Shown piece after piece: positions 1 to 9,013 of a stretch of DNA of 64,000 nt. Position 1 is the first letter of the stretch. Every line of letters starts with the position of its first letter. A program made the translations under genes and the position numbers. A model generated the notes under the pieces. The model saw only the letters and a program-made list of their open reading frames with translations, was not told the DNA's origin and ran no database searches. Source of the DNA: Microbacterium sp. SORGH_AS_0969 (GTDB taxonomy: Bacteria > Actinomycetota > Actinomycetes > Actinomycetales > Microbacteriaceae); NCBI RefSeq assembly GCF_030818255.1, contig NZ_JAUTAG010000001.1, positions 868,001 to 932,000 on the forward strand, given 5' to 3'.

Positions 1-82
1 CTACGCGGTGCTCCCGTGGGTCACCCGACTGCTGCGGCCGTGGCTGCAGCGTCCGCCCCGTACGCGAAAGGCTTCGTCATGA
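1..82 (+). CDS. C-terminal end of an upstream gene (partial)
   Basis: The second reading frame is open from the window edge to a TGA at 80-82. That stop overlaps the ATG of the next gene as ATGA, the usual sign of translational coupling in this genome. Only about 26 residues are visible, rich in Leu, Pro, Trp and Arg; they could be the end of a membrane protein, but no family can be named. The overlap with a well-supported start is the main support. Confidence 0.45.
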   Translation, partial: YAVLPWVTRLLRPWLQRPPRTRKASS

Positions 83-984
83 CCGCTGACCCGACCGGAC
101 ACCGCTTCCGCCTCCGCGGAGCGCACTCCTCCGCCGAGATCACCCAGGTGGGCGCCGCCCTCCGGGCCCTGACCGTCGGCGGCGTCGACCTCGTGCCGCC
201 CTATCCTGACGATCAGCCGACGCCCGCGGCATCCGGTGTCGTCCTCGTTCCGTGGCCGAACCGCATCCGTGACGGCAAGTACTCCTTCGAGGGCGCAGAG
301 CTGCAGCTCGCGATCAGCGAGCCGAAGTTCGGCAACGCCAGCCACGGACTGCTGCGATTCGGCACGTACCAGCCGATCGAGCACACCGACGAGCGACTCG
401 TCCTCGGTGCCGACGTGGTGCCGCAGACGGGCTACCCGTTCCACCTGCGAACGCGCGTGACGTACACGCTGCTGGACGACGGACTGCACGTCGCTCACCG
501 CATCGAGAACGTCGGCGCCAAGACCGCCCCTGTCGCCCTCGGCGTGCATCCGTACCTGCAGATCAGCGGGGTCGAGACCGCCGACCTGGTCATCCGGTCG
601 ACCGGGACGACCACGCTCGTGCTGGACGAGCGCAACATCCCGATCGACGAGGTGCCCGTCGACGCCGACACCGACCTGCGTGATGGTCGGCGCCTCGGGG
701 ACGCCTCACTCGACAACGGGTACCGGGGTCTGGAGAGGGATGCCGACGGTCGGGCCGTGCACACACTCACCGCCCCCGACGGTCGCGTCCTGCAGTTGTG
801 GCAGGACGCCGGATTCGGGTGGGCGCAGGTGTTCACGACCGATCGCTATCCCGGGCAGCCGCTCGCCGTGGCGATCGAGCCGATGACCGCACCCGCGAAC
901 GCCTTCGCCTCCGGAATTGACGTGCACGCATTGGCACCGAATGCCATTCTCACGCGGGAGTGGGGTATTCGTTTTAGCGCATAA
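79..984 (+). CDS. Aldose 1-epimerase family protein (galactose mutarotase-like)
   Basis: 301 residues. It is expected to interconvert alpha and beta anomers of a hexose in the cytoplasm, though family members vary in substrate. Visible family features are the conserved tract VLVPWPNRIRDG near residue 60, an early His in SHGLLR, the catalytic-type His in GVHPYL near residue 160, and a late AIEPMTAPANAF segment carrying the catalytic-type Glu. The ATG at 79 is preferred over an upstream in-frame start because GAAAGG lies at the right distance and the upstream gene stops inside it (ATGA). A strong terminator follows, so this is probably the last gene of its operon. The exact sugar cannot be told from sequence. 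Confidence 0.88.
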   Translation: MTADPTGHRFRLRGAHSSAEITQVGAALRALTVGGVDLVPPYPDDQPTPAASGVVLVPWPNRIRDGKYSFEGAELQLAISEPKFGNASHGLLRFGTYQPIEHTDERLVLGADVVPQTGYPFHLRTRVTYTLLDDGLHVAHRIENVGAKTAPVALGVHPYLQISGVETADLVIRSTGTTTLVLDERNIPIDEVPVDADTDLRDGRRLGDASLDNGYRGLERDADGRAVHTLTAPDGRVLQLWQDAGFGWAQVFTTDRYPGQPLAVAIEPMTAPANAFASGIDVHALAPNAILTREWGIRFSA

Positions 985-991
985 CAAATCA

Positions 992-1021
992 ATATGTCCC
1001 CCTTTTGGGGGACATATTTTT
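992..1021 (+). terminator. Rho-independent terminator after the epimerase gene
   Basis: Perfect 11-bp stem ATATGTCCCCC / GGGGGACATAT around a TTTT loop, running directly into five T residues. It begins 8 bases after the stop codon. This is the clearest intrinsic terminator in the window. Confidence 0.93.
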
Positions 1022-1219
1022 CCCTTACGACCTGGGGTATTTCTTCGCAAGACATTTCCTCTGGAGGCGACAGAAAAGTTAGCATTCTGCTGACGGTCTC
1101 CGTCGACGCCGGGGACCGAAGGCATTCGATTCTCGGCTTTACCCGATTAGCCGACGGGGGCCGAGGGTCTCGCGGTGCTGGGGGGCTCTCGGTCCACGCC
1201 TCAGGGAAAGTGCCCGAAA

Positions 1220-2455
1220 ATGAGCCTCGCGGTCCGATCAACCGTTTCCTCCCCCTCCTTGCGCATCACCCCCCGTGAGGTGCTCACGGCGTCGCGCTCT
1301 CTGGCGCGGCGCGCGAGCACCCTCTCGACGATGCACCTGGCGGCGGTGGTCCTGGTCGTGCTCGTGGGCGGCATCCTGGCCTCGATCGTCACCACGACCG
1401 ATCCGCTGTGGTGGCAGCTGCACTTCAGCCAGCTCGGGACCTTCCACGATGTGTCGGGCACCTTCTTCAACACCACGCTCAAGGTCGGGGGTGCTCTCGT
1501 CGTCGTCTACGCCTTCCGAGTCCGCCGCGACCTTCGTCGGCTCGGTTCACGCGCGGGTCGCCGCGGAGCCGCGACGGTGGCGCTGATCTGCCTCTCGGTG
1601 ATCGGTGTCAACCTCGCGCTCGTGGGCTGCGTTCCCCTGAACACGAACAAGGATCTGCACGACAAGGTCGCCGGCATGATGGTCCTCGGCTTCGCCGCCC
1701 TGCTCATCACCACGCCCGTGCTGCTGCACCGTCTGCACCGGCGCCTGGCGATCTCGACCGCCCTCGTGTTCGTGTTCCTGTTCGCCGGCGCCTGGCTGTT
1801 CGTCACCGCGACGATCAACCTCGCGCTGTTCGAGGTGATCGCGTTCGCGGCGATGTTCGGGTGGTCCGGCGTCTTCACGCACGCTCTCGCTCAGGCCGGC
1901 GCCGTTCCCCCCACGACGGGCGCCGACGTCGCCGCGCGTCGCTCGGCTTCCGCCGGCGCTCCGGTCGTCGCCGTCGGGCGGACCCTCACGCTGCGCTGGT
2001 CACGGAGCCCGCGTCCCGCTGCGCGGTTCCACGTCGTCGCACCCCATCCCACTGCGTCGCGCGATCTCGCCACCTGCCAGCCGTCCACGGGCCGCCTCGC
2101 GTCGGTCCGCACCGGTCGCACGGACAGCGCCGGCCACAGGTCCCTGAGCCCGTCGAAGGGACCGGACACCCGCACGGCGACTTCGACGCGCTCCGTCATC
2201 GCCGCGCACCCCACGGGTCGCGCCGTCGGCGCGCTCAGTGCCGGTCGCGCAGCTCGCGTCGGCTCAGCGGGTGTCCATCCTCTGCAACGACCTCCGGCGC
2301 GTCGTCCTCATGCGTCGCGCGCGCCGCACGCCGGGCGAGGCGTCGCTCCCGCGCTCCCTCGACGAGGTTGTACAGCGTGGGCAGCACCAGCAGCGTCAAG
2401 AACGTCGACGACACCAGCCCGCCGATCACCACGACGGCCAACGGCTGCGAGATGA
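1220..2455 (+). CDS. DUF998-like integral membrane protein with doubtful C-terminus
   Basis: The first ~230 residues look like a real membrane protein: about six hydrophobic segments, with residues such as DPLWWQLHFSQLGTF and TLKVGG after the first segment, as in DUF998 proteins of unknown function. The ATG at 1220 has AGGGA upstream. Beyond about position 1910 the frame becomes a featureless Arg/Pro/Ser-rich tail that runs 221 bases into the oppositely oriented RND gene and across a dispersed intergenic palindrome at 2138-2163. That suggests the natural end is earlier: frame 3 stops at 2145-2147 inside the palindrome, so a frameshift between about 1900 and 2100 is possible. The function is unknown. 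Confidence 0.6.
   Translation: MSLAVRSTVSSPSLRITPREVLTASRSLARRASTLSTMHLAAVVLVVLVGGILASIVTTTDPLWWQLHFSQLGTFHDVSGTFFNTTLKVGGALVVVYAFRVRRDLRRLGSRAGRRGAATVALICLSVIGVNLALVGCVPLNTNKDLHDKVAGMMVLGFAALLITTPVLLHRLHRRLAISTALVFVFLFAGAWLFVTATINLALFEVIAFAAMFGWSGVFTHALAQAGAVPPTTGADVAARRSASAGAPVVAVGRTLTLRWSRSPRPAARFHVVAPHPTASRDLATCQPSTGRLASVRTGRTDSAGHRSLSPSKGPDTRTATSTRSVIAAHPTGRAVGALSAGRAARVGSAGVHPLQRPPARRPHASRAPHAGRGVAPALPRRGCTAWAAPAASRTSTTPARRSPRRPTAAR
2138..2163. repeat. Dispersed palindromic repeat (REP-like), GGTCCCT variant
   Basis: GGTCCCTGAGCCCGTCGAAG followed by GGACC: an imperfect palindrome with GGTCCCT/AGGGACC-type arms and a GAGC..GTCGA core. The same element occurs at 9796-10008 and 42937-43043, always between genes, which argues that this stretch is non-coding. 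Confidence 0.75.
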
Positions 2456-5405
2456 ACCCGCCGTGCCCGGTGATGCCCAGCGCCATCGGCACGAGGGCGA
2501 AGATCGCGGCGAGCGCGGTCATCAGAATCGGGCGCAGACGCCGTGAGCCGCCGACGATGGTGGCATCGTGAACGCTGAGACCCCGCGCGCGGTACTGGTT
2601 CACGAGGTCGATGAGCACGATCGCGTTGGTCACGACGATGCCGACGAGCATCAGGGCGCCGATCATGCCGGCCACGCCCAGCGGCACCCCGGTCACCAGC
2701 AGCAGGAGGATCGCTCCGGTCGCGGCGAACGGCACGGACACCAAGAGCTCGAGCGGCTGACGCAGTGACTTGAACGTCGCCACCATGACGACGTAGACGA
2801 TGAGGATCGCGGCCAGCAGCGCGAGACCCAGCTGCCCGAAGGCATCCTGCTGATCGGTGACCGCGCCACCGACCTTCGCCGTCGCCCCCTCCGGGAGCTG
2901 CACGTCGGCGAGCGCCGCGTTCACGCTCGACGAAGAGCTGCCCAGGTCATCGGTCGTGGGGGTGACGGTCACCGTCGCGGTGCGCAGGCCCCGCGCGGTC
3001 GTGATCGACGGGGGCGTCTGGCTCTGCTCGACCGTCGCGATCTCATCGAGGCGTACGGTCCCGCCGGCGCTCGGGATCTCGAGGGCGCGCAGCGCGTCGA
3101 CCGTCGCGGGCGGATTCTCCGCGGCGACGTACACCGTCACGCCGCGGCCGTTGATCTCGACGGTGCCGGCTTGGCGCGGCTGCATCGTGTTGGACACGAG
3201 CGCGCCGACCGTGCGCTCCGACAGCCCGCGTTCGGCCGCAGCCGCGCGGTCGACACGCACCGAGACGAACGGTAGCGACGCGGAGAGGCTGCTGGTGACC
3301 TGCCCGATGCCGTCCTTGCCCTGCAGGCCCGCGACGACGGCGTCGTTCGCCTCCTGGAGGGACTGGCCGTCGGCGGCGGTCACGTCGACGGTGATGTCGG
3401 TGGACCCCAGGCCGCCGCCCGAGGCGGCGACCTCGATCTCGCCGGCATCCGTGATCCCCTCGAGCTCGGTGCGCACCCGCTCGCGGAGGTCGACCTGGTC
3501 GACGCCCGCCTGCGAGGTGATCGAGTAGGTGATGCCCGATCCGCCGCCCGAGAACGCGTCCCGGAGGGCGGATCCACTCGAGCCGATCGAGGTCTGCACG
3601 GTCTCGACACCGGGGGTGTCGAGGAGCACGGCCTCGACCTTCTGCGCGGCGGCGTCTTCGGCATCCAGGCTCGGAGCGGACCCGATCTTCTGGGTCACGG
3701 TGAAGGTGTTCTGTCCCGAGTCCCCGAGGAAATCGGTCTTGAGCAGGGGCACAGCGGCGAGGGTGCCGCCGAGCACCAGCACGGCCACGGTGAGCGTGAC
3801 CCAGGAGTGCTTCAGCGTCCACCGGAGGATGGGCACGTACCCCTTCTGCAGGCGCGAGGGCGGCGCGTCGGCGGCCTCGGGGTCGATCGGGTTGCCCTCG
3901 GCATCCCGGATGACCTTGCCCGGTTTGAGGAACCACGACGCCAGCACCGGCACGATCGTCAGCGACACCAGGAGCGATGCGGCCATCGCGATCGTGACGG
4001 TGAGCGAGAAGGGCCGGAAGAGCTCGCCGGTCACGTCGCCCACGAACGCGATCGGGAGGAACACCGCGACCGAGGTGATCGTGGATGCCGTGATCGCGGC
4101 CGCCACTTCGCGCACGGCGCGGACGATGGTCGGGATCTTCTCGGCGTCACCGACGTAGTGCCTCTTGATGTTCTCGATGACCACGATCGAGTCGTCGACG
4201 ACGCGACCGATCGCGATGGTGAGAGCGCCGAGGGTCAGGATGTTCAGGGAGTAACCGAACGCCTGGAGCCCGACGAAGGTGATCAGCACGCTCGTCGGGA
4301 TCGAGATCGCCGTGACGAGGGTGGAGCGCACCGACATCAGGAAGATCAGGATGACGACGACGGCGAAGACGAGGCCGAGCAGACCCTCCTGGGCCAGCGC
4401 CTCGATCGACTGCTCCACGAAGGGGGCCTGATCGAACACGACGGTGAAGGTGGCGCCGTCGCCGAGCGTGGATTCCAGGCCCGGAAGGGCGGCGAGCACC
4501 CCGCGCGACACGTCGACGGTGTTGGCGGCCGGGAGCTTCGTGACGGCGATCGTCAGGGCGGGCTTGCCGTCGACGCGCGACAGGGTCGTGGTGGGGTCGG
4601 CCCCGAGAGCGACACCGGCGACGTCGGCGATCGTCGTGGCGCCGGCGCGGAACTGCGCGGCATCGGAGGGGACGAGGGGAAGAGCAGCGATCTCGTCGAC
4701 ACTGGTGAGCTTCGCGCCCGTCTGGACCGTCAGCGTCTGGTCGCCCTCGGTGATCGATCCGCCCGGAAAGAGCACGCCGTTCGCGTCGAGAGCGTCGGTG
4801 ATCGACTGCTGGGTGTAACCGCGCTCCGCGAGCTTGCCGGCGTCGGGGGTGATCGTGACCCGCTGACCCGTTCCGCCGACGATCTGCGCGCCGTTGACAC
4901 CCTCCACGTCTTCGAGGTCGGGGATGATGCTCGTCTGCAGCGTGGACTGGACGGCCTCGGCGTCGCTGAAGCCGGTGACGGCGAGCTGGATGACCGGGAA
5001 GTCGTCGATGCTGGCCGACGCGACGGTGGTGTCGGCCGACTCGGGGAGCTGATCCTTGATGCGCGCGATCGCGGCGAGGATCTTCTGCTGAGCCGAGGCG
5101 AGATCGGTGCCGTAGGTGAAGGACGCCGAGACGATCGACGAGTTCGTCGTGCTGGTGGCCGTCGTGGACTCGAGCCCGTCCACGCCGCGGATCGCGTTCT
5201 CGATCGGTGTCGACACGTCGGCCTCGACCACCTCGGGCGAGGCGCCGGGATAGGTCGTGACGACGGCGAGCTGCGGGAACTGGATCGAAGGGATGAGCTC
5301 CTGCTTCAGGCTCGTCAGCGCGAGGCCGCCGAAAATCGCGGCGACGATCGTGACGAGGGCGATCAGGGCGCGGTTCTTCAGGCTCAGGACGGCCAGATAC
5401 GACAC
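2235..5405 (-). CDS. RND-superfamily efflux transporter permease (HAE1/AcrB-like)
   Basis: 1056 residues, the usual size for the hydrophobe/amphiphile efflux branch of RND proton antiporters. An N-terminal membrane helix is followed by a large extracytoplasmic porter region, a block of helices, a second porter region and a final block of helices. The proton-relay Asp pair is visible in GRVVDDSIVVIENI near residue 403, and the start LIPSIQFPQLAVVTTYPGASP is typical of this family. It starts with GTG at 5405. No adaptor or outer-membrane partner is nearby, as expected for a Gram-positive. A perfect dyad 25 bases upstream suggests control by a TetR-like repressor not encoded next to it. The exported substrate is unknown. 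Confidence 0.92.
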   Translation of the reverse strand: MSYLAVLSLKNRALIALVTIVAAIFGGLALTSLKQELIPSIQFPQLAVVTTYPGASPEVVEADVSTPIENAIRGVDGLESTTATSTTNSSIVSASFTYGTDLASAQQKILAAIARIKDQLPESADTTVASASIDDFPVIQLAVTGFSDAEAVQSTLQTSIIPDLEDVEGVNGAQIVGGTGQRVTITPDAGKLAERGYTQQSITDALDANGVLFPGGSITEGDQTLTVQTGAKLTSVDEIAALPLVPSDAAQFRAGATTIADVAGVALGADPTTTLSRVDGKPALTIAVTKLPAANTVDVSRGVLAALPGLESTLGDGATFTVVFDQAPFVEQSIEALAQEGLLGLVFAVVVILIFLMSVRSTLVTAISIPTSVLITFVGLQAFGYSLNILTLGALTIAIGRVVDDSIVVIENIKRHYVGDAEKIPTIVRAVREVAAAITASTITSVAVFLPIAFVGDVTGELFRPFSLTVTIAMAASLLVSLTIVPVLASWFLKPGKVIRDAEGNPIDPEAADAPPSRLQKGYVPILRWTLKHSWVTLTVAVLVLGGTLAAVPLLKTDFLGDSGQNTFTVTQKIGSAPSLDAEDAAAQKVEAVLLDTPGVETVQTSIGSSGSALRDAFSGGGSGITYSITSQAGVDQVDLRERVRTELEGITDAGEIEVAASGGGLGSTDITVDVTAADGQSLQEANDAVVAGLQGKDGIGQVTSSLSASLPFVSVRVDRAAAAERGLSERTVGALVSNTMQPRQAGTVEINGRGVTVYVAAENPPATVDALRALEIPSAGGTVRLDEIATVEQSQTPPSITTARGLRTATVTVTPTTDDLGSSSSSVNAALADVQLPEGATAKVGGAVTDQQDAFGQLGLALLAAILIVYVVMVATFKSLRQPLELLVSVPFAATGAILLLLVTGVPLGVAGMIGALMLVGIVVTNAIVLIDLVNQYRARGLSVHDATIVGGSRRLRPILMTALAAIFALVPMALGITGHGGFISQPLAVVVIGGLVSSTFLTLLVLPTLYNLVEGARERRLARRAARATHEDDAPEVVAEDGHPLSRRELRDRH

Positions 5406-5429
5406 GAAGGACCTCTCGGGATCGCGATT

Positions 5430-5447
5430 CGATACAGAGTTGTATCG
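5430..5447. promoter_or_regulatory. TetR-type operator upstream of the RND exporter
   Basis: Perfect inverted repeat CGATACA-GAGT-TGTATCG (7-4-7). Its near edge lies 25 bases before the GTG start of the exporter, where it would overlap the promoter. Size and symmetry fit a TetR-family repressor site; the cognate regulator is not in the adjacent sequence. Confidence 0.65.
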
Positions 5448-5486
5448 ACGCTCAGTATCCCACGCACCCCCGAGGGCGAGGCCGCG

Positions 5487-5852
5487 TCAGACCAGCGAAC
5501 CGATGGCCAACCCGGCGAGGGCGGCGAGAACCGACCCCACGAACGAGGCGAGGGCGTAGACCGTCGCCGTCCGCGTCCGCCCCTCCTCGGCGAACAGCGC
5601 GGTCGCCACCGCGACAGCGCTGAAGGTCGTGTAGCCGCCGAGCAGCCCCGTCCCCACGATCCACCTCCACGCCTCGTCCGCGGGAAGGCGACTCAGGATG
5701 CCGAGCACCAGCGCCCCCGAGAGGTTGACCACGAGGATGCCCCACGGGAAGCTCTCGCCCGTCCGGCGGCGGATCGCCACGTCGAGCAGGTACCGCGCCG
5801 CCGCACCGATTCCGCCCGCGAGGGCGACGGCGGCGAAGACGAGCGGGGTCAC
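5487..5852 (-). CDS. crcB: Fluoride ion transporter CrcB/Fluc, first copy
   Basis: About 121 residues with four hydrophobic segments, matching the size of CrcB (Fluc), a dual-topology dimeric channel that lets toxic fluoride leave the cell. Family motifs are GGIGAAARYLLD near the start and GLLGGYTTFSAVA in the third segment. GTG at 5852 is chosen; an in-frame TTG nine bases upstream is the alternative, and neither has a strong Shine-Dalgarno sequence. A second crcB lies immediately upstream on the same strand, the common Gram-positive arrangement in which two different subunits form one channel. Confidence 0.9.
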   Translation of the reverse strand: MTPLVFAAVALAGGIGAAARYLLDVAIRRRTGESFPWGILVVNLSGALVLGILSRLPADEAWRWIVGTGLLGGYTTFSAVAVATALFAEEGRTRTATVYALASFVGSVLAALAGLAIGSLV

Positions 5853-5943
5853 GCCCGTCAATCTACGCGGCGATCAGGCCTCGAGCGCCTCGACCCGGCG
5901 ACGCCGTTCGCGCCACCGTGGACGAGCGTGCCATGCGTCCCGC

Positions 5944-6315
5944 TCAGCGCGACCGAAGACGCCCGCGTCCGAGGACCACGCCGCCCCATGCCGCCGCCGT
6001 CCCCACGACCACCGTCGCCGCGCCCCACCACAGCTGCGTGAGGTCGGCGGACTCGACGGCGAGCGCGCTGTACGTCGTGAAGCCGCCGAGGACCCCGGTG
6101 CCGAGGAACAGTTGCGCTCGCTGCGCGCGCGACGACTCCGGCATCCGGGCTCGGAAACCGAACACGACGCCGATCGCGAACGCCCCGACGACGTTGACGA
6201 GGGGAACGAGAGCGGGCCCGAGGTCGTCCCCCAGGGCGAGGGTGAGCCCGGCGCGCGCGGCGGTGCCGATCGCGCCGCCGACCGCGACGAGGACGACATC
6301 GCGCCACATGCTCAC
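5944..6315 (-). CDS. crcB: Fluoride ion transporter CrcB/Fluc, second copy
   Basis: 123 residues, four membrane segments, with GGAIGTAARAGLT near the N-terminus and GTGVLGGFTTYSALAVE in the third segment. It starts with GTG at 6315 behind AGGG. It lies 91 bases upstream of the other crcB in the same orientation, so the two are probably co-transcribed and may make a heterodimeric channel. No fluoride riboswitch pattern was found in the 130 bases upstream. Confidence 0.9.
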   Translation of the reverse strand: MSMWRDVVLVAVGGAIGTAARAGLTLALGDDLGPALVPLVNVVGAFAIGVVFGFRARMPESSRAQRAQLFLGTGVLGGFTTYSALAVESADLTQLWWGAATVVVGTAAAWGGVVLGRGRLRSR

Positions 6316-6375
6316 CGCGCCACCCTACGCCGCTCTCCCGCACCGGCGCCGGAGCGCGCGCCCGCACGAACCCCC

Positions 6376-6439
6376 CGTCGAGTGTCCAGAACACGCCGTA
6401 ACCGGTCATCGCGTTGCGGCGTGTCTTGGACACTCAACG
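6376..6439. repeat. 64-bp dispersed palindrome, copy 1
   Basis: Two ~26-bp arms around a 12-bp centre. The right arm contains TTGCGGCGTGTCTTGGACAC and the left arm is its imperfect complement. The same 64-bp element is at 40073-40136 with a few arm changes that mostly weaken rather than abolish pairing. Here it lies between divergent genes (crcB to the left, a lipoprotein to the right), so it is not a shared operon terminator. Confidence 0.85.
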
Positions 6440-6574
6440 CCCGGGAGCGCGGCGAGGGAGCGCGGCACGGGGGCAGGGCGCGAGGGCGGGAGACGGGGCG
6501 CGCGCAACCCCCCGCGACGCGCCGGCCCCGGACGGAGCAGAATCCTCCGGCGTCCCCACACGGAAGGCGGAGTC

Positions 6575-7066
6575 ATGCCCAGATCGAGACCCGCGGCCGT
6601 CGTCGCCGCGGCCCTGAGCGTCCTCTTGCTCGCGGGTTGCGGCATCCGGATCCCGGCCGACCCGCAGGGCACCCTCGACCGCGTCGAGGGGGGAGTCCTG
6701 CACGCCGGCGTCTCCCCCAACGGCGACTTCGTACGCATCGACGGCGACCGTCCGAGCGGGAGCGAGGTCGACGCCCTCACCGACTTCGCCGCCTCGATGG
6801 ATGCCGAGGTCGACTGGACCGTCGGCTCCGAGGAGGCGCTCGTCCGCGGCCTCGAGAACGGCGATCTCGACGTCGTCGCCGGCGGCGTGACCGACGAGAC
6901 CCCGTGGACGGAGCGGGCCGGGATGACGCGTCCCTACGGCGAAGTCACCCTCGACGATGGGTCGACCGCGAAGTTCGTCATGCTCGTCCCGCTCGGCGAG
7001 AACGCTTTCGTCTCGCGGCTCGAGACCTTCTTGACCGACGAAGCCGCCACCGAGGGAGTCGGCTGA
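6575..7066 (+). CDS. Lipoprotein resembling a short extracellular solute-binding protein
   Basis: 163 residues with a signal peptide ending in the lipobox LLAG-Cys (Cys near residue 23), so it should be anchored on the outer face of the membrane. The mature part has a DALTDFAASMDAEVDW stretch and ENGDLDVVAGGVTDETPW, which look like one lobe of a family-3 (amino-acid type) periplasmic binding protein; at this length it is about half of a normal one. ATG at 6575 has GGAAGG upstream. Its stop overlaps the next ATG (TGATG), so it is coupled to the metal-transporter gene. No permease or ATPase is nearby; a role in binding a ligand for that transporter is only a guess. Confidence 0.75.
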   Translation: MPRSRPAAVVAAALSVLLLAGCGIRIPADPQGTLDRVEGGVLHAGVSPNGDFVRIDGDRPSGSEVDALTDFAASMDAEVDWTVGSEEALVRGLENGDLDVVAGGVTDETPWTERAGMTRPYGEVTLDDGSTAKFVMLVPLGENAFVSRLETFLTDEAATEGVG

Positions 7067-8069
7067 TGATCGCGCGCTTCGGCCACACCGAGCTCCCCGA
7101 GCGACAGGCTCAGGTTTTGCGCCGCGCGATCCGTCTCGAGTGGGTCACACTCGCGTTCCTCGCGGTGACCGCCACCCTCGTCTTCCTCGTCCTCGGCAAC
7201 TCGCAGGCGATGAAGGCGGCCTGGATCGAGGACCTGCTCTCGTTCATCCCCCCGATCGCGTTCCTGATCGCCGTGCGTCTGGCGCGGCGCAGACCCACCG
7301 TCCGCCACCCCTACGGCTTCCATCGTTCGGTTGCGATCGGCCACCTCGTCGCGGCGGTCGCCCTGACCGCGATGGGCCTGTTCCTCATCGTCGACTCCGG
7401 CATCGGCCTGCTCACCGCGGAGCACCCCACGATCGGCACCGTGAACCTCTTCGGCGTCACGATTTGGCTCGGCTGGCTGATGATCGCGGTGATGGCGGTC
7501 ACGGGCATTCCGCCGGTCATCGTCGGTCGAATGAAGCTCGGTCTCGCCCGCGAGCTGCACGACAAGGTTCTCTACGCCGACGCCGACATGAACAAGGCCG
7601 ACTGGATGACCTCGGTCGGCACGATCGTGGGCGTCCTCGGGATCGGCGTGGGCCTGTGGTGGATGGATGCCGCGGCGGCGATCTTCATCGCCGGGAGCAT
7701 CGTCCACGACGGCGTCGGCAACCTGCGCGCCGCCGTCGTCGACCTGATGGACGCGCGCGCGACGACCTTCGACGACGCCCACCCGCACCCTCTCGTGGAC
7801 CGGGTGGACCAGTACCTCGCGGGGCTCCCGTGGGTACGGGAGGCGGGAAGCCGCGTGCGAGACGAGGGGGGCACGTGTTCCACATCGAGGCGTTCGTCAT
7901 CCCCCATCGCCGCAAGATCGCGCTCGCCGACATCGAGAACGCCCGAGAGGGCTGCGTCGCCCTGGACGGGAAGATTCAGGACGTCGTGGTGGCGCCCGTC
8001 CCGGCGCTCCCCGACATCGTCGACGCGATCACCGTCGACGCGGTCACTCCCCGAGGATCAACCGCCTGA
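7066..8069 (+). pseudogene. Cation diffusion facilitator (CDF) metal transporter, frameshifted
   Basis: From 7066 the first frame encodes a CDF-family metal/proton antiporter: N-terminal helices, HPYGFHRS, then ADADMNKADWMTS (a helix with metal-site-like acidic residues) and a final helix pair. After about residue 268 that frame degenerates, while another frame continues with the cytoplasmic domain (VFHIEAFVIP and on to the stop at 8069). The break is at the run of six G at 7866-7871: a seventh G would give an uninterrupted 334-residue protein. It is therefore either a sequencing error in a homopolymer or a recent null mutation. The gene is coupled to the upstream lipoprotein and overlaps the convergent topoisomerase gene by 26 bases. 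Confidence 0.85.
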
Positions 8070-9009
8070 TCGCGGCATCCTTAGACCCGCCGAGTTCCAT
8101 CGTGCGCCCCTTGCGGTACAGCGAGAAGACGCGCGGGTCGATGTAGCTCGACCGCGCCACCGCGGGCGTGTTGCCGAGCGCCTCGGCGGTCGCACGAACC
8201 GCCGCGACCTCGGCCTTCTTGCGTTCGTTCTTGCCACCCGTGGCCCCGACCTTCGCGAGCGCCTCGGCCGCGAGGATCGTGCCGCGCAGCGTCCGGAAGT
8301 CCTTCGCACTGAACGGTCCGCCCGTGAGGGAGCGCACGTAGGCGTTGACGTCCCCCGGGGTGAGCGGCACGCGTCGACGCCCCCGCTTGTAGCTGAGCAG
8401 CGCGGCGCGCGAGCGGCCGAGCGCGAGTTCTTCGACGAGGGATGCCAACTCCGCATCGCGGACACGAAGGTCGGCGCGCTTGCCGCTCTTGGCGGGGAAC
8501 GAGAGCCGGATGAGGTCGCCCTCGACCGTGGCATCCCTGCGTTGGAGAGTTGTCAGGCCGCGGCTTCCGTTCGTGACGAAGTACCGCGCGTTCCCGACGC
8601 GCGGCGCGACCAGATCGAGCAAGCGGAACGACACGGCCAAGACCCGCTCGCGGTCGATGTCGCTCCGACGCAGGGACTGGGTCACCCGGGCGCGGGCCCG
8701 CGGGAGGGCCTCGGCGAGTTGAAGGGCACGGGCGAACTTCCCCTTGTCTTGCCGCTTCGACCAGTCGGCGTGATAGGTGTACTGGCGCCTCCCGGCCTCG
8801 TCGGTTCCCACGGCCTGGATGTGCGCGTTGGGCTGTGTCGCGATCCACACCTCCCGCCAGGCCGGCGGGATGACGAGGCTCCGCGCGCGTTCGGCTTCGC
8901 GCTCAGGCACCGGGGCACCCGTATGGTCCACGAAGCGATAGCCCGACCCCGAGCGCACGCGGCGGAACCCGGGGTCCTCGTAGGGCCGGACGCGGATGAG
9001 CCGCGGCAT
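8044..9009 (-). CDS. DNA topoisomerase IB (eukaryotic-like type IB)
   Basis: 321 residues, typical for bacterial type IB topoisomerases, which relax supercoils through a 3'-phosphotyrosyl intermediate without ATP. The N-terminal part contains the family tract GRRQYTYHADW; the catalytic domain has VGNARYFVTNGSRGLTTLQ, a core around GGPFSAKDFRTLRGT, and the probable nucleophile Tyr in SSYIDPRVFSLY near residue 290. The ATG is close behind the next small gene (Rho_N-like), four bases away on the same strand, so the two are probably one transcript. Confidence 0.93.
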   Translation of the reverse strand: MPRLIRVRPYEDPGFRRVRSGSGYRFVDHTGAPVPEREAERARSLVIPPAWREVWIATQPNAHIQAVGTDEAGRRQYTYHADWSKRQDKGKFARALQLAEALPRARARVTQSLRRSDIDRERVLAVSFRLLDLVAPRVGNARYFVTNGSRGLTTLQRRDATVEGDLIRLSFPAKSGKRADLRVRDAELASLVEELALGRSRAALLSYKRGRRRVPLTPGDVNAYVRSLTGGPFSAKDFRTLRGTILAAEALAKVGATGGKNERKKAEVAAVRATAEALGNTPAVARSSYIDPRVFSLYRKGRTMELGGSKDAAIRRLILGE

Positions 9010-9013
9010 CGGG

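Noticed and set aside
3807..6041. 744-codon open frame on the plus strand opposite the RND exporter and crcB genes
   Set aside because: It is an Asp/Arg/Gly-rich antisense shadow of two well-supported genes, has no domain and crosses intergenic DNA; typical for very high GC.
6316..6375. Fluoride riboswitch before crcB
   Set aside because: The conserved riboswitch core was not found; only a short GC-rich leader is present.
8044..8069. Topoisomerase/CDF overlap as a sign of mis-annotation
   Set aside because: A 26-base tail-to-tail overlap is acceptable; both ends match their families.
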